DNA of 64,000 bases from PALSA-505 sp963702235. GTDB taxonomy: Bacteria > Actinomycetota > Actinomycetes > Streptosporangiales > Streptosporangiaceae. The notes under the pieces were generated by a model. It was not told the DNA's origin. It was given only the letters and a program-made list of their open reading frames with translations, and did not search any database. Every line of letters begins with the position of its first letter. Within the stretch, counting starts at the first letter, position 1. Positions 1 through 9,519 of the stretch are shown one piece after another. A program made the position numbers and the translations under genes. Location of the stretch: the NCBI GenBank assembly GCA_963702235.1, contig CAVPBZ010000005.1, forward strand, positions 78,222 through 142,221, written 5' to 3'.

Positions 1-114
1 CGCCGCGGCGGGGGAGCGGGTGGCGGCGAGGGCCGAGCCCCCGCCCGCCGGTACGACCAGCGTCAGCGAGAGGACTCCGGCCACAGCGACGGTGCTGAGC
101 GGGCCACGACGCAT
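1..114 (-). CDS. Secreted protein, N-terminal signal peptide only (runs off window)
   Basis: Only the first 38 codons lie in the window. The ATG is at 114-112, preceded on the minus strand by a GGAGG ribosome-binding site (119-123). The start reads MRRGPLSTVAVAGVLS, then a hydrophobic run and an Ala-rich cleavage region (SALAA), a classical Sec signal peptide. The mature protein is outside the window, so no function can be given. It diverges from the TetR gene at 195 across a near-perfect palindrome, so TetR control is likely. Confidence 0.6.
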   Translation of the reverse strand, partial: MRRGPLSTVAVAGVLSLTLVVPAGGGSALAATRSPAAA

Positions 115-136
115 GCTGCCTCCAGGGGATGCGGCG

Positions 137-164
137 TTGAACTGGTACATATGCACCAGTTAAA
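137..164. promoter_or_regulatory. Palindromic TetR-type operator in divergent promoter region
   Basis: Arms AACTGGT (140-146) and ACCAGTT (155-161) flank ACATATGC. Ten of eleven base pairs match across 140-161, and 137-138 pair with 163-164, giving twelve of fourteen. Its place between the secreted-protein start (114) and the TetR start (195) suggests it is the operator through which the regulator controls itself and the neighbour. Confidence 0.6.
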
Positions 165-194
165 GTGGGACGAGCGTACAATTTCTTGTAAGGT

Positions 195-911
195 GTGTCA
201 ATGGTCACATCGGCCCTGCCGTCGCAGGAGCGTAGCCGGGCGCGGCGCGAGGCGCTGCTGCGGGCGGCGGTCGCGCTGCTCGCCGAGGGTGGCGTTCGGG
301 CGGTTACCCACCGGGCCGTCGCGGTCCGGGCCCGGGTGCCCCTCGCCGCGACCACCTACTACTTCGCCTCGATTCAGCAGCTGACCGAGGAGGCGTTGCG
401 GCTGCACGTCACCGAGCGCGTGGCTGAGCTGCAGGAGCTGGCCGAGTCGGCCGCGACCGGATCCCGCACCGCGGGCCAGGTCGCCGGGCGCTTCGTCGAG
501 GCGCTGCTGGCCCGCGACCGCGCCGCGACCATCGCCCAGTTCGAGGTCTACCTGGAGGCGGCCCGCAATCCGGCTGTGCGGCAGTGCGTCGCCGAGTCGC
601 TGGACGCCTTCGAGCGGCTGGCCTTTGTGGCGCTGTCGGCACTGGGCGCCCGCCGCCCGGCCGAGGCCGCGGCCGCCTTCGTGGCCGTGGTCAACGGGTT
701 CGCGCTCAACGGGCTGGCCAGGCCGCGCTCAGCCGACGCCGACGGCGCCGCCTTGCTCGACACCATGCGGTCGCTGTTCATCATCCAGATCATGGACGAC
801 GAGGAGGTCGCCCGGTGGAGCCGCCGGCTGGACGAGCCCATCGGCGAGCTGCGGCCGGAGCCACGGGTCGGTCAGGCCGGCGACCGGAGCGAGCCCGCGA
901 CCGCCGGCTAG
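195..911 (+). CDS. TetR-family transcriptional regulator
   Basis: A 238-residue protein of TetR size. Residues about 12-60 form the N-terminal helix-turn-helix domain (VTHRAVAVRARVPLAATTYYF is the recognition-helix stretch followed by the typical YYF). The rest is an alpha-helical ligand-binding and dimerisation domain with no sign of a specific ligand. The GTG at 195 is used; the ATG at 201 is equally possible. The gene faces a divergent secreted-protein gene over a palindromic operator, and its stop overlaps the convergent kelch gene by three bases. It probably represses itself and the divergent gene. Confidence 0.85.
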   Translation: MSMVTSALPSQERSRARREALLRAAVALLAEGGVRAVTHRAVAVRARVPLAATTYYFASIQQLTEEALRLHVTERVAELQELAESAATGSRTAGQVAGRFVEALLARDRAATIAQFEVYLEAARNPAVRQCVAESLDAFERLAFVALSALGARRPAEAAAAFVAVVNGFALNGLARPRSADADGAALLDTMRSLFIIQIMDDEEVARWSRRLDEPIGELRPEPRVGQAGDRSEPATAG

Positions 912-3709
912 GTGACGGTGAACGTGACGGTCGCGGTGGCGAAGCTCTTCGCGCCGCTGACATACAGAGTGTGGAGTCCGGGCGTCGCGGTCGCCGGGAT
1001 CTTGGCGTGCAGGATGACGGTGCCCGTGGCACTGGTTGTGGCCATTGCGATGGGGGCGAAGTCGAAGGTCGCCTGCACCTTCTCTCCGGCGTAGAAGTTG
1101 CGGCCCGTCAGCGTGATGGGCTGGCCTGGAGGGCCCTGCGCGGGTGTCACGCTGGCGACGGCGGGGGTGTAGAGCTCGGCGGTCGCGGTCGTCGAGCAGC
1201 AGTACACCGGGCCGCCGCCGGCGACCAGGAGGTCGCCGTTGGCCAGCAGAGTGGCCGCATGCTGGTAGCGCGGCGTGGTCATTGACGGGCCGTAGAGCCA
1301 GTACCCGTCGAGGTAGTCGTAGAACTCGGTGCTCGCCAGGACGCCACCTCCCGAGCACGACCCGGTGCACCCGCCGGTGACCATGACTACCCCGCTGGCG
1401 GGCAGCAGCGTGGCGGTCTGACCGACGCGGCCGATGGTCATCGAGCCTGTCATCTTCCACTTACCGGTGGCCGGGTTGTACAGCTCCGCGCTCGCGAGCG
1501 AGGCCCCTCCGCTGCCCGGCGTGATACCGCCGGCGACCAGGACCTGCCCGTCGGGCAGCAGCGTGGCGGTCTGGCTCTGCCGGGACACGTTCAGTGACCC
1601 GGTCGCGGTCCAGCGGTTGGCCGCCGGGTTGTAGAGCTCGGCCGCAGTGCCGCCGCCGGCGACCAGGACCTGGCCGGTCGCCAGCAGGGTGGCCGTGCCG
1701 AACGTCTGGTCCGCGGTCATCGGGCCGGTGTCGGTCCAGGTCCCTGTCGCCGGGTCGTACACCTCCGCGGTGGACGGGAACCCGAGGCCGGTGACCAGCA
1801 CCTTGCCGCTCGGCAACAGCGTCATCGTGACGCCGTAACCGCCCTGGTGCATCGACCCGGTGGCGTGCCACGTTCCGGTAGCAGGGTTGTACAGCTCCGC
1901 GCTGGACAGGTTGGCGAAGTTGACGCCCTTCCCGCCCGCGACGAGAACCTCGCCGTCGGGCAGCAGCACGGCGGCGTCGTCCGAGCGGCCGGTGCTGAGG
2001 GAGCCGGTGGCGGTGAACGTGCCGGTGGCCGGGTGGTACAGCTCGGCATCGGACAGCGGGTTCCCGGTGATGATGGGCGAGCCGCCGGCGATGAGCACGT
2101 CGCCGTCGCGCAGAAGGGTAGACGTGAAGTTGTTCCTGGCCGCGGACATGGACCCGGTCGGCGTCCAGGTGTTCGGCCCGGCACCGTATCCGCTGACGGC
2201 GGCGCCTTGCGGGCTCTGCGGCGCGTTGTCAGCGATGGACACCAGGGCCGTGCGCAGCCCGGTCGCGGTCGGCCCGAACTGGACCGACACCGTGCAGGTC
2301 GCGCCAGGGATCAGGGGCGCCTTGGTGCAGGTGGTCGAGCCCAGGAAGTCGCCCGGGTGGCTACCGGACACGTCGACGCCGCTGACCCTCAGCGCGGCGC
2401 TGCCTTCATTGGCGACGGTGTAGCTCTTCGATGCGCTGGTGCTGCCTACCTGCTGCGGGTCGAAGCTGAGCGCGTTCGGGCTCACATAGACCAGCGGCCC
2501 CGGCCCGGCGCGGAAGACCTCGGCCGTTGATAGCGGCTGCCCGTCCGGGCTGGTGCCGCCGGTTACCAGCACCTGGCCGCTGCCGAGCGTGGTCGCCGTG
2601 CCGTCGGCTCGGGCTGTGCTCATCGCGTCAGGCGTGACCCAGATGCCGCGGACCGGCTCGTAGATCTGCGCGCTGGCCGTCTCGGCGCTGCCTGTGGTAT
2701 GACCGCCTGTGACGAGGACCCAGCCGTTCTTGAGCAGGGCGGCAGCCTGCCCGTAGCGCTTCGCGGCCATCGGCTGGGTGACAGTCCAGGTCCCGGTGCC
2801 GGGATCGTAAAGCTCGGCGCTGGAGATACTGAACGCACCGCTGCCGAACCCGCCCTCGTTGAGCCCGCCGGCGACCAGGATCAGCCCGCTGGGCAACAGG
2901 GTGGCGGTCTGCTGCTCGCGCGCCGCGTGCATGGAGCGCGTCGAGGTCCATAGGCCGCTGGCCGGGTTGTAGATCTCGGCGCTGGCGGTGTCGCTGCAGA
3001 AGTCGTCGTCGCAGGTAGTGAAGCCCCCCGTGACGAGCACCGTGCCGTTGTGCAGCAAGGTCGCGGTGTGCTGCATGCGGCCGGTGTGCATGCTGCCGGT
3101 CTTCGCCCAGGTGCCGGTGGCCGGGTTGTAGAGCTCCGCGCTGACCTGGTTGGACAGGAAGCTGCCGGCATCGCAGCCGTAGTTGGTGCCGTTGCAGGCG
3201 CCGCCGGCGACGAGCACCTGGCCGCCGGGAAGCAGGGTGGCGGTGTGCCCGTACCGGGCGTGGCTCATCGGTCCCGTCGGCGTCCAGGTGCCAGTGGCCG
3301 GGTTGTAGAGCTCCGCGCTGCTCAGGCCCGCGCCTTTGCTCGTGCAGCACCCGCCGGCCACCAGCACCTCGCCGCCGGGCAGCAGGGTGGCGGTAGCGTC
3401 GCGGCGCGCGACCGACATGCTGCCGGTCGGGGCGAAGGTGCGCGTCGCCGGGTCGTAGAGTTCGGCGGATGCGCTGCCGCCGCCGGCGACCAGGACCTTC
3501 CCGTCGGTCAGCAGGGTGGCGGTCTGGCCGGTCCTGGCCACCGACATCGGCGTCGCGGTGGGCGCCCAGGTGTTCGCGGTCCCGGTGGCCTTCGCGGCAG
3601 GTGCCGCGGGCGCCGCTGTCGCGGCTGCGGCGCCGGACACCGCGAGCACGGATCCGGTGATTAAGGCGGCGAGGCGGAAAGCGATCCGGTGCGAGATGGA
3701 CGAGCTCAT
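908..3709 (-). CDS. Secreted double kelch-propeller protein with Ig-like and IPT domains
   Basis: A 933-residue exported protein. The start chosen is the ATG at 3709 (MSSSISHRIAF, a signal peptide ending near ATAAPAAPA) after a purine-rich ribosome-binding site; 42 in-frame codons upstream look non-coding. The mature part has seven kelch-like repeats (signature TATLLPGGEVLVAGG...AELYNPATGTW), then an Ig-like choice-of-anchor-D domain (around PNALSFDPQQVGS), then seven more kelch repeats and a C-terminal IPT/TIG domain (SVTPAQGPPGQPITLTGRNF). Seven repeats per block fits two complete seven-bladed propellers. Binding or carbohydrate-oxidase-like roles are known for kelch proteins, but no catalytic residues can be assigned here. 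Confidence 0.85.
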   Translation of the reverse strand: MSSSISHRIAFRLAALITGSVLAVSGAAAATAAPAAPAAKATGTANTWAPTATPMSVARTGQTATLLTDGKVLVAGGGSASAELYDPATRTFAPTGSMSVARRDATATLLPGGEVLVAGGCCTSKGAGLSSAELYNPATGTWTPTGPMSHARYGHTATLLPGGQVLVAGGACNGTNYGCDAGSFLSNQVSAELYNPATGTWAKTGSMHTGRMQHTATLLHNGTVLVTGGFTTCDDDFCSDTASAEIYNPASGLWTSTRSMHAAREQQTATLLPSGLILVAGGLNEGGFGSGAFSISSAELYDPGTGTWTVTQPMAAKRYGQAAALLKNGWVLVTGGHTTGSAETASAQIYEPVRGIWVTPDAMSTARADGTATTLGSGQVLVTGGTSPDGQPLSTAEVFRAGPGPLVYVSPNALSFDPQQVGSTSASKSYTVANEGSAALRVSGVDVSGSHPGDFLGSTTCTKAPLIPGATCTVSVQFGPTATGLRTALVSIADNAPQSPQGAAVSGYGAGPNTWTPTGSMSAARNNFTSTLLRDGDVLIAGGSPIITGNPLSDAELYHPATGTFTATGSLSTGRSDDAAVLLPDGEVLVAGGKGVNFANLSSAELYNPATGTWHATGSMHQGGYGVTMTLLPSGKVLVTGLGFPSTAEVYDPATGTWTDTGPMTADQTFGTATLLATGQVLVAGGGTAAELYNPAANRWTATGSLNVSRQSQTATLLPDGQVLVAGGITPGSGGASLASAELYNPATGKWKMTGSMTIGRVGQTATLLPASGVVMVTGGCTGSCSGGGVLASTEFYDYLDGYWLYGPSMTTPRYQHAATLLANGDLLVAGGGPVYCCSTTATAELYTPAVASVTPAQGPPGQPITLTGRNFYAGEKVQATFDFAPIAMATTSATGTVILHAKIPATATPGLHTLYVSGAKSFATATVTFTVT

Positions 3710-4023
3710 GGCCCCCGCCTTTCCAGGCTGCGAGGCCGCTCGGGCGACGCGGCAACCACCGGGCCCAGGACCGCCCCCGCAAGGCGAGTATCGTCCCGCA
3801 AGCCCCACAGATCTAGAGAAACCCGGCATATTCACCTCGGGCTCGCTTCGCCTTCATCCCCGCCGACGGCGAACCATGATCGATCGCATCCGATCGTCCC
3901 GTCGGACCGGGAGCCCGGTACACCTCCGGCCTGGCACGATAGTGTCGTGCACCGAGATCCCTGCCGCGTGACTCGGCCAGACGGCCGTCTGTGCGTCTGC
4001 GCAAGTAAGCTAGGGTCTCGCGG
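3710..4023. other. Intergenic region between kelch gene and tRNA-Arg
   Basis: No gene is seen in these 314 bases. The right end should hold the tRNA promoter; a TAAGCT hexamer about 15 bases before the tRNA is a possible -10 box. A short hairpin, GCACGA-TAGTG-TCGTGC, lies near 3937-3953. Confidence 0.4.
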
Positions 4024-4099
4024 GCCCCGATAGCTCAGTGGATAGAGCGGCTGCCTCCTAAGCAGTAGGCCGCAGGTTCGAATCCTGCTCGGGGCGCCA
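4024..4099 (+). tRNA. tRNA-Arg (anticodon CCU)
   Basis: A complete cloverleaf: acceptor stem GCCCCGA (4024-4030) pairs with TCGGGGC (4089-4095), followed by a G discriminator and an encoded CCA (4097-4099). The D arm is GCTC...GAGC. The anticodon stem GCTGC/GCAGT encloses loop CTCCTAA, giving anticodon CCT at 4057-4059. The T-loop GTTCGAATC is canonical. Its 3' end is immediately followed by an integrase remnant, as expected for a tRNA used as an attachment site. Confidence 0.97.
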
Positions 4100-4135
4100 G
4101 CCAAAATCCCCAGCTCAGAGCGCATGCGGCCGGTG

Positions 4136-4740
4136 TCATTCAGGGTCTCTCACGAAGCGCTTGTGCGGCGCCGTCCCACTTTCGTGCCAGATACCCTGGC
4201 GGCGCCCGACCGTCTTGATCGCCCTGAGCCAGTCCCGGCGGAAGTTACCGTGCCGCAGGGGAGTGCCGGTCGGGCTCGTGAAGACGAGTCCCTTCGTCCC
4301 CCTGCGCGGCGAAGCAGGACAGGTGCCAGCGCAGCTCGGGAACGATCACGTCAGGGATCGGCACGACCTGCTGGCCCGCGTCCGACTTCGGCGGCCCGAA
4401 CGCATACCCACCGCCAGGCAGCTCAGTCAGCGACTGCTCGACCCGGACCATGCCCGCGTCCAGGTCAACATGCCTGCGGCGCAACGTGGCCAGCTCACCC
4501 CAGCGCAAACTGCCGAAAGTTCCGAGCAGGACGAGCACGCGATAGCGCTGATCGACGGTCTCGGCCAGGGCGTAAACCTGAGCGATCGTGAGCACCGGCC
4601 GTTCCGGGGATTTCTCCTGCCCGGCACCCTTGATCCGGCACGGGTTTCGGCGGATCGCCCCATCATCAACGGCGGTGTTCAGAACAGCCTTGAGCAACCG
4701 GCACGCTTTGGCCAGGGTCACGGCGCCGACATCGGAATCA
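4136..4740 (-). pseudogene. Tyrosine recombinase (integrase) remnant next to tRNA-Arg
   Basis: From about 4739 downwards the translation matches phage- or ICE-type tyrosine integrases of actinomycetes (TLAKACRLLKAVLNTAVDDG, RRNPCRIKGAG, GSLRWGELATLR with the first catalytic Arg, GGGYAFGPPKSDAG). After AAQGD the frame breaks; removing one G from the five-base run at 4298-4302 restores AQGTKGLVFTSPTGTPLRH. The restored frame then ends at a TGA (4136-4138) without the catalytic His-Arg and Tyr of the C-terminal half, and the N-terminal arm-binding domain is missing. It is an inactive relic of an element integrated at tRNA-Arg(CCU). Confidence 0.8.
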
Positions 4741-5236
4741 AGCGGCGCCGCTGCGCGGCGCCGGGTCCGGCGCTCCCCGCGCCGGGCTCTGGCCTTGGCG
4801 AGGCCCCGCCCGGCGCGCCCGCGCCGTCCCACAGCCCGCCGCCGGGCGGGTTGAGGGTGGCGGGCTCATGGGCTGGCCAGGTGTGCGGGCGGCTGGGTGG
4901 TGGCTTGTTCGCGCTGGCATCGGTTCTGGTCCTGGCCGCCGCCTCGTGGGCGCGGCGGTGGTCGCCGCGATCGGCTGATGCCGGGCCCTGTACCGGTCCC
5001 CGCCTGCCGGAGGGTGGCGGCTGCGTGGGGGAGGCACGGCCGGGCGGCGGTGGATAGTGTCCGGCGGGTTGGCCACGCTGCGGTGGTTGCTGATCCTGCG
5101 GGCGGGACGGTCCCCGGGCTAGCGCAGCCCGGCTAGTGGGGTGGGTGGCCGCTTGGTGCGGGGCGCCTGTCAGTCCGGGTCTCGCGGCCGCCGGCCCGGC
5201 CCGCCCGCATTATAGGGGTTAATAGTGATTTGCGGG
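4741..5236. other. Stretch without recognisable gene between integrase relic and IS
   Basis: About 500 bases of G+C-rich sequence with only low-complexity reading frames. It may include the eroded N-terminal part of the integrase. Nothing else is identifiable. Confidence 0.3.
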
Positions 5237-6282
5237 ACTAGATGATTAATTCCAAGGGGTCGGACACGGCGTGTCGGGTCATGCTGGCGGAGAAGGGTGT
5301 CCAGGATCGGCGTTGCTAACCCAGCGTCGAACCCGGAGGCCCTCGTGGACGCCGACCTGGACACCCCCGCTACCGCACTGTACGTCAGGACCGATGACCT
5401 GCTGAAGGAATCGCCGCAGCTCGCGCCGTATCGCCCGAAGGTGGGCATCGGGCGAAGCTGACCGACGCCGGGCTGGTCACGCTGGCGGTCATCCAGGCCT
5501 TACCGGGGTTCACCTCCGAGGCGCGGTGGCTGCGGCACGCCCGCGCGCAGCTGCGGCACCTGTTCCCCTGCCTGCCTCAGCAGCCTGGTTACAACAAGCG
5601 GCTGCGCGCCGCGGCATCGCTGATCCGGCACCGCATCCGGGTCCTGGCGGCCGATACCGGCGCCTGGACCGATGACGTGTGGGTGGTCGATTCCACCCCG
5701 GTCGAGTGCGGCCGTTCCCGGGAGACCGCCAGGCGTTCTGACCTGGCCGGATGGGCCGAGTACGGGTATTGCGCCAGTCACTCGCGCTACTTCTGGGGGC
5801 TGCGGCTGCACCTGGTCTGCACCTTGCAGGGACTGCCCGTCGCGTTCGCCCTGGCCGGCGCGAAGGCCGACGAACGCGAGGTGCTGGCCGGCATGCTCAC
5901 CGCCGACCCGGACCTGGCTGCACCCCCGGCCCGGCCAGATCCTCATCGGGGACAAGAACTACTACGGGACCGTCTTCGAGGCCACCATGGCCGGCGCCGG
6001 GATCCGGCTGCTGCGCCCGGCCCGCAAGGGCGAGCCGGAACGGGCCGGCGCCCAGTTCTTCAAACCGCTGCGACAGCTCATCGAGTCGATCAACTACACC
6101 TTCAAGGGCCAGCTCGACCTGGAACACCACGGCGGCCACACCCCCCAGGGCGTGACCGTCCGCGTCCTGCAGCGCATCCTCGCCCTGACCGCCGCCATCT
6201 GGCACAACGACCGAGCCGGACAGCCCATCAAACGCTCGCTCCTGGCCTATGACCACTCACCCCTTGGAATAGGTCATCTAGT
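5237..6282. mobile_element. IS982-family-type insertion sequence with terminal inverted repeats
   Basis: The element is bounded by imperfect inverted repeats of 24 bases: left 5237-5260 (ACTAGATGA, TTA, ATTCCAAGGGGT) and right 6259-6282, whose complement reads ACTAGATGA, CCT, ATTCCAAGGGGT, so 21 of 24 positions match. The 1,046-bp length and the DDE transposase inside fit the IS982 family. No clear target-site duplication was found. The element sits in the degenerate zone beside tRNA-Arg. Confidence 0.8.
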
Positions 6283-6304
6283 GGGGGGTTGTCGGGCTGG
6301 TTAG
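5345..6304 (+). pseudogene. IS982-type DDE transposase, two frameshifts
   Basis: Homology starts at the GTG at 5345 (VDADLDTPATALYVRTDDLL). The frame is lost after RPKVGI at 5450-5452, where one G appears to be missing, and resumes as KLTDAGLVTLAVIQALPGF, then VWVVDSTPVECGRS with the first catalytic Asp, and YFWGLRLHLVCT. A second break at the C run 5923-5927 (one extra C) is needed to reach LIGDKNYYG with the second catalytic Asp, and RQLIESINYTFKGQLDLE with the catalytic Glu. The family normally ends near LAYDH; here the frame reads on past the right inverted repeat to 6304. All catalytic residues survive if the two indels are corrected, so it could be an intact transposase with sequence errors. 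Confidence 0.8.
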
Positions 6305-6398
6305 GATAAGCAGGGAAATTTGCTGGCGGCAGGTTTGCTGGCGTGCATCGCGGTGGCCTGCCGGGTGCTGGCGCCGTGGCCGGGAAGCGGGTGGGGTC

Positions 6399-8178
6399 AT
6401 GTCCGGACCAGGGGGCACCGCGCGGCGTGCTGGCCCGGCCGGTGCGATGCGGCCGGGAGTGGCCCGGCCGCGCAGGCGGCCGGTGGTGGCCGCGGCGGCG
6501 GCGCTGGCGTTGATCCTGCCGCTGGTCGTGGCGCCCCCCGCGGGGGGCCGCCACGACCTACCCGGTGACCGCCACCATCGGCGTGGGCAGCGGCCCGGGT
6601 GGCGTGGCCGTCAACCCGGCTACCGGCACCGTCTACGTGGCCAACTTTTACAGCAATACGGTGTCGGTGATCAGCGAGGCCAGCGACACGGTTACCAACA
6701 CCATCTCCGTGGGCAGTGAACCGGCCGCCGTGGCCGTCAACCCGGCGGGTACTGGCACCGTGTACGTGGCCAACGTCGGCGACAACACGGTGTCGGTGAT
6801 CAGCGAGGCCAGCGACACGGTCACCGCCACCATCGCCGTGGGCAGCGAACCGTATGCTGTGGCCGCCGACCCGGCTACCGGCACCGTCTACGTGGGCAAC
6901 TTCTACAGCAATACGGTGTCGGTGATCAGCGAGGCCAGCGACACGGTCACCGCCACCATCCCCGTGGGCAGCTACCCCTCTGCCGTGGCCGCCGACCCAG
7001 CTACCGGCACCGTCTACGCGACCAACGAGGGCGACAACACGGTGTCGGTGATCAGCGAGGCCACCGACACGGTCACCGCCACCATCCCCGTGGGCAGCAA
7101 CTACGGCCGCGGGTATGCCGTGGCCGCCGACCCGGCTACCGGCAGCGTCTACGTAGCCAACGAGGGCGACAGCACGGTGTCGGTGATCAGCGAGGTCAGC
7201 GACACCGTCACCGCCACGATCGGCGTGGGCACCACCCCCTCTGCCGTGGCCGCCGACCCGGCTACAGGCACCGTCTACGTGGCCAACTTCGGCAGCTACA
7301 CGGTGTCGGTGATCAGCGAGGCCAGCGACACCGTCACCGCCACCATCGGCGTGGGCGCCACCCCGGCTGGCGTGGCCGCCGACCCGGCTGCCGGCGCCGT
7401 CTACGTGGCCGACTCCGATGACAATACGGTGTCGGTGATCTCGCCGCAGACCTCCACCAGCACCACGGTGTCGGCTCCGGCCAGCGGCACGACCGGGACG
7501 GCGATTCCGGCCAGCGCGATCAGCGCCACGCTGGCCGGGGCGACCAGCAACGCCACCGGCACCATCACCTTCACCGTGTTCGGCCCGCAATCGGCGCCGC
7601 CCGCCAGCTGCACCAGCGGCGGCAGCACCGTCGGCACCGCCACGGTCGCCGGGCCCGGCAGCTACCACCCCGCAGCCGGGTACACGCCCGCCAATCCCGG
7701 GACCTACTGGTGGTATGCCAGCTACAGCGGCTACACCCAGAACCTGCCCTCGGCCAGCAGTTGCGGCACCGGCATGACCTCCACCGCGGTCACCTCCCCG
7801 GCCGCGCCGGTGCACATCACCCACATCGCCGCGGCCGCCAACAGCCACCGGCAGGCCGCCGCCGGGGTGACCTTCACCGGCGGTGACCCCAGCGCGGGCA
7901 TCTCCCAGTTCAGCGGCACCATCGCCTGGGGCGACGGCACCACTACCGCCATCCCCCAGCGCAACTTCGTCACGGTGCCCCAGCGCTATGGCGGCGGATA
8001 TGCTGCCGGTGACACGCACACCTACACTCACGGCGGCAGCTACACCGTCACCGTCACCATCACCGACACCAGCGGCGCGTCCGCCGCCAAATCCACCACC
8101 CTCAGAGTGCCCGGGAACGGCCACGCCCTTCTCCGCCAGGTCCTCGGCGGCATCCTGGGCCTGCTCGGCGTCCTCTGA
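6399..8178 (+). pseudogene. Secreted seven-bladed YVTN beta-propeller protein, frame broken after signal peptide
   Basis: The ATG at 6399 opens a signal-peptide-like segment (RRPVVAAAAALALILPLVVAPPA), but the frame changes at the G run 6542-6547. Removing one G joins it to ATTYPVTATIGVGSGPGG and the main frame to 8178. The body contains seven YVTN repeats of about 42 residues (GTVYVANFYSNTVSVISEAS), enough for one full propeller, then an Ig-like module and a PKD-like module (GTIAWGDGTTT...GSYTVTVTITD) and a short hydrophobic tail. DNA repeats of about 126 bp are highly similar, suggesting recent amplification. Probably an exported binding protein that is intact if the indel is an error. Confidence 0.75.
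6570..7450 (+). repeat. Seven tandem ~126-bp coding repeats (YVTN blades)
   Basis: The segment ACGGTGTCGGTGATCAGCGA recurs nearly unchanged about every 126 bases within the propeller gene. This is the DNA basis of the seven protein blades and a likely site of unequal recombination. Confidence 0.85.
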
Positions 8179-8903
8179 CCGCAAGCGGGGACTCATCCTC
8201 CTCGCGGTTCGATCATCTCGGCCGAATCCGCCGGGCCAACGCCACGCCGCTGCGCGGTCGCTTCGCGTGCCTGGACCCGGCAGCCCCGGCCCGAGGGGTG
8301 GCAGCTGCGAGAAGGAAGGGACCAGAACAGGCACCAGCGCCGGTGAGCAGCAAATCGAGCAGCAACGCCGCTGTACAGCCTCGGACGACACCGTCCGGAA
8401 CGCATGTGATCGTCGCAGGGCGGCCGACAGGTGAAACGGATTCGGACGGTCTCCACAATGACCGAGCCTGTCTCTTAATCCGCGGGTCCGCGCGTGCCCG
8501 CCGCGTGCCCTATCGAGCGGTCCACCACGGGGGCTGAAGGTCACTCGCGGACAGCGCGCCAGATAGCAAAACACCATCCGAGGACATCTGCGATCAACGT
8601 AGCCAGCGGGGGTGAGGGCAGCCGCAGGTCCGCTGGTGAAGCAAAGAGACCTCCGTGCGGCCATAGCCATCGCGCACAAGTGCGAGCTCGTCCGCTTAGC
8701 CATCATGAAGAGTCAGGTAGCCCGTGCGCCTGCTCTGCTACAGGCCAGTTCAGTTCAAGTTGCCGATTCCGTACCGGCTCACCAGGCGGAATCGAGTGGC
8801 CTAGACGCGCGCAGAACGACTGTTCGGGCTCGGCCTTACGCTACGCCTATACCGGCAACCGGCGCCCCTGGAAGGCGCATTCCAGGACATTTCCAGGGTC
8901 GTG
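8179..8903. other. Long intergenic stretch, no gene recognised
   Basis: About 725 bases downstream of the YVTN gene. Several short open frames exist on both strands but none has a plausible start site and family-like sequence. It may be eroded accessory DNA. Confidence 0.3.
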
Positions 8904-8935
8904 CCAATGGCCTGCCTGGCGGGGCAGGCCATTGG
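8904..8935 (-). terminator. Strong hairpin downstream of the YVTN fragment
   Basis: A perfect 13-bp stem, CCAATGGCCTGCC paired with GGCAGGCCATTGG, encloses the loop TGGCGG. It lies 8 bases beyond the stop codon (8944-8946) of the minus-strand YVTN fragment. There is no T-run, so it is a terminator-like hairpin rather than a textbook intrinsic terminator. Confidence 0.5.
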
Positions 8936-8943
8936 TAGTTGGC

Positions 8944-9080
8944 TTATCGGATCGCGGGGATGATCGAGACGGTGTTGTCGCCGTTGGCGGTATAGATGGT
9001 TCCGGCTGCGGGGTCGATGGCGACGGCACCGGGCACCCCGCCCAGCCGAGCCGCAAGCCTCCTAATCGTCCTGATTCAGG
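8944..9080 (-). pseudogene. C-terminal fragment of a second YVTN propeller protein
   Basis: Too short for a normal gene call. Reading the minus strand into the TAA at 8944-8946 gives LGGVPGAVAIDPAAGTIY, then TANGDNTVSIIPAIR, one blade of the same repeat type as the propeller at 6.4-8.2 kb. An in-frame stop lies about 15 codons further upstream, so only the last blade remains. Confidence 0.65.
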
Positions 9081-9093
9081 AGCACTTGTCCGT

Positions 9094-9519
9094 TCAGGCG
9101 CGCCCGCTCGCCCACATTCTCCTGAGGGCCAAGCAGACGACTAGCAGGGCCGCCGGTCGCGGAGATTGGTTAGTCCGGTCCCTCTGGGGCGCTGGCTGTC
9201 TGGCCTGGTCCCGCAACGCCCGGGCCGGAGCCAGCGCTGGCCTCGATGACGGAGATCCCGGTGCCACCGTCGCGGTGATGGCGGCCAGCCGCTCGCGGTC
9301 CAGCCGCAAGCCCTTATTCCGCCGGGTCGCCCCGGCTGCGACGCCGGGGACCGGGCAGAAGAGGGCCTGCTCGTTGCCGGACAGCAGGGCCGGGGCGCCC
9401 TCCCGGCGGCGGATCCCAATCCATGGGGCCGGGCCGCCGCCCGGGTAGCCCGTGTACAGGATGATCTGCTCCACGTCCGTCCACGGCACGAACGTGGCCG
9501 GGCGGGACGTCAGGGGTAA
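9094..9519 (-). pseudogene. Conserved hypothetical protein, probably N-terminally truncated
   Basis: The stretch from 9519 downwards (LTSRPATFVPWTDVEQIILY, RREGAPALLSGNEQALFCPV, RLDRERLAAITATVAPG) resembles a family of small actinobacterial proteins of unknown function that I recognise only by its general pattern. The open frame continues upstream to 9609 but that part is unconvincing and overlaps the membrane-protein gene. Either the N-terminus is lost or another indel hides it. No function is proposed. Confidence 0.4.

Noticed and set aside
4161..5057. A 298-codon plus-strand open frame over the integrase relic
   Set aside because: It reads the complement of a recognisable integrase and shows no protein family.
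6397..8706. A 769-codon open frame opposite the YVTN gene
   Set aside because: Its sequence is the reverse-strand shadow of the repetitive YVTN gene (repeated HADGGGDRVAGLADHRHR) with no family resemblance.
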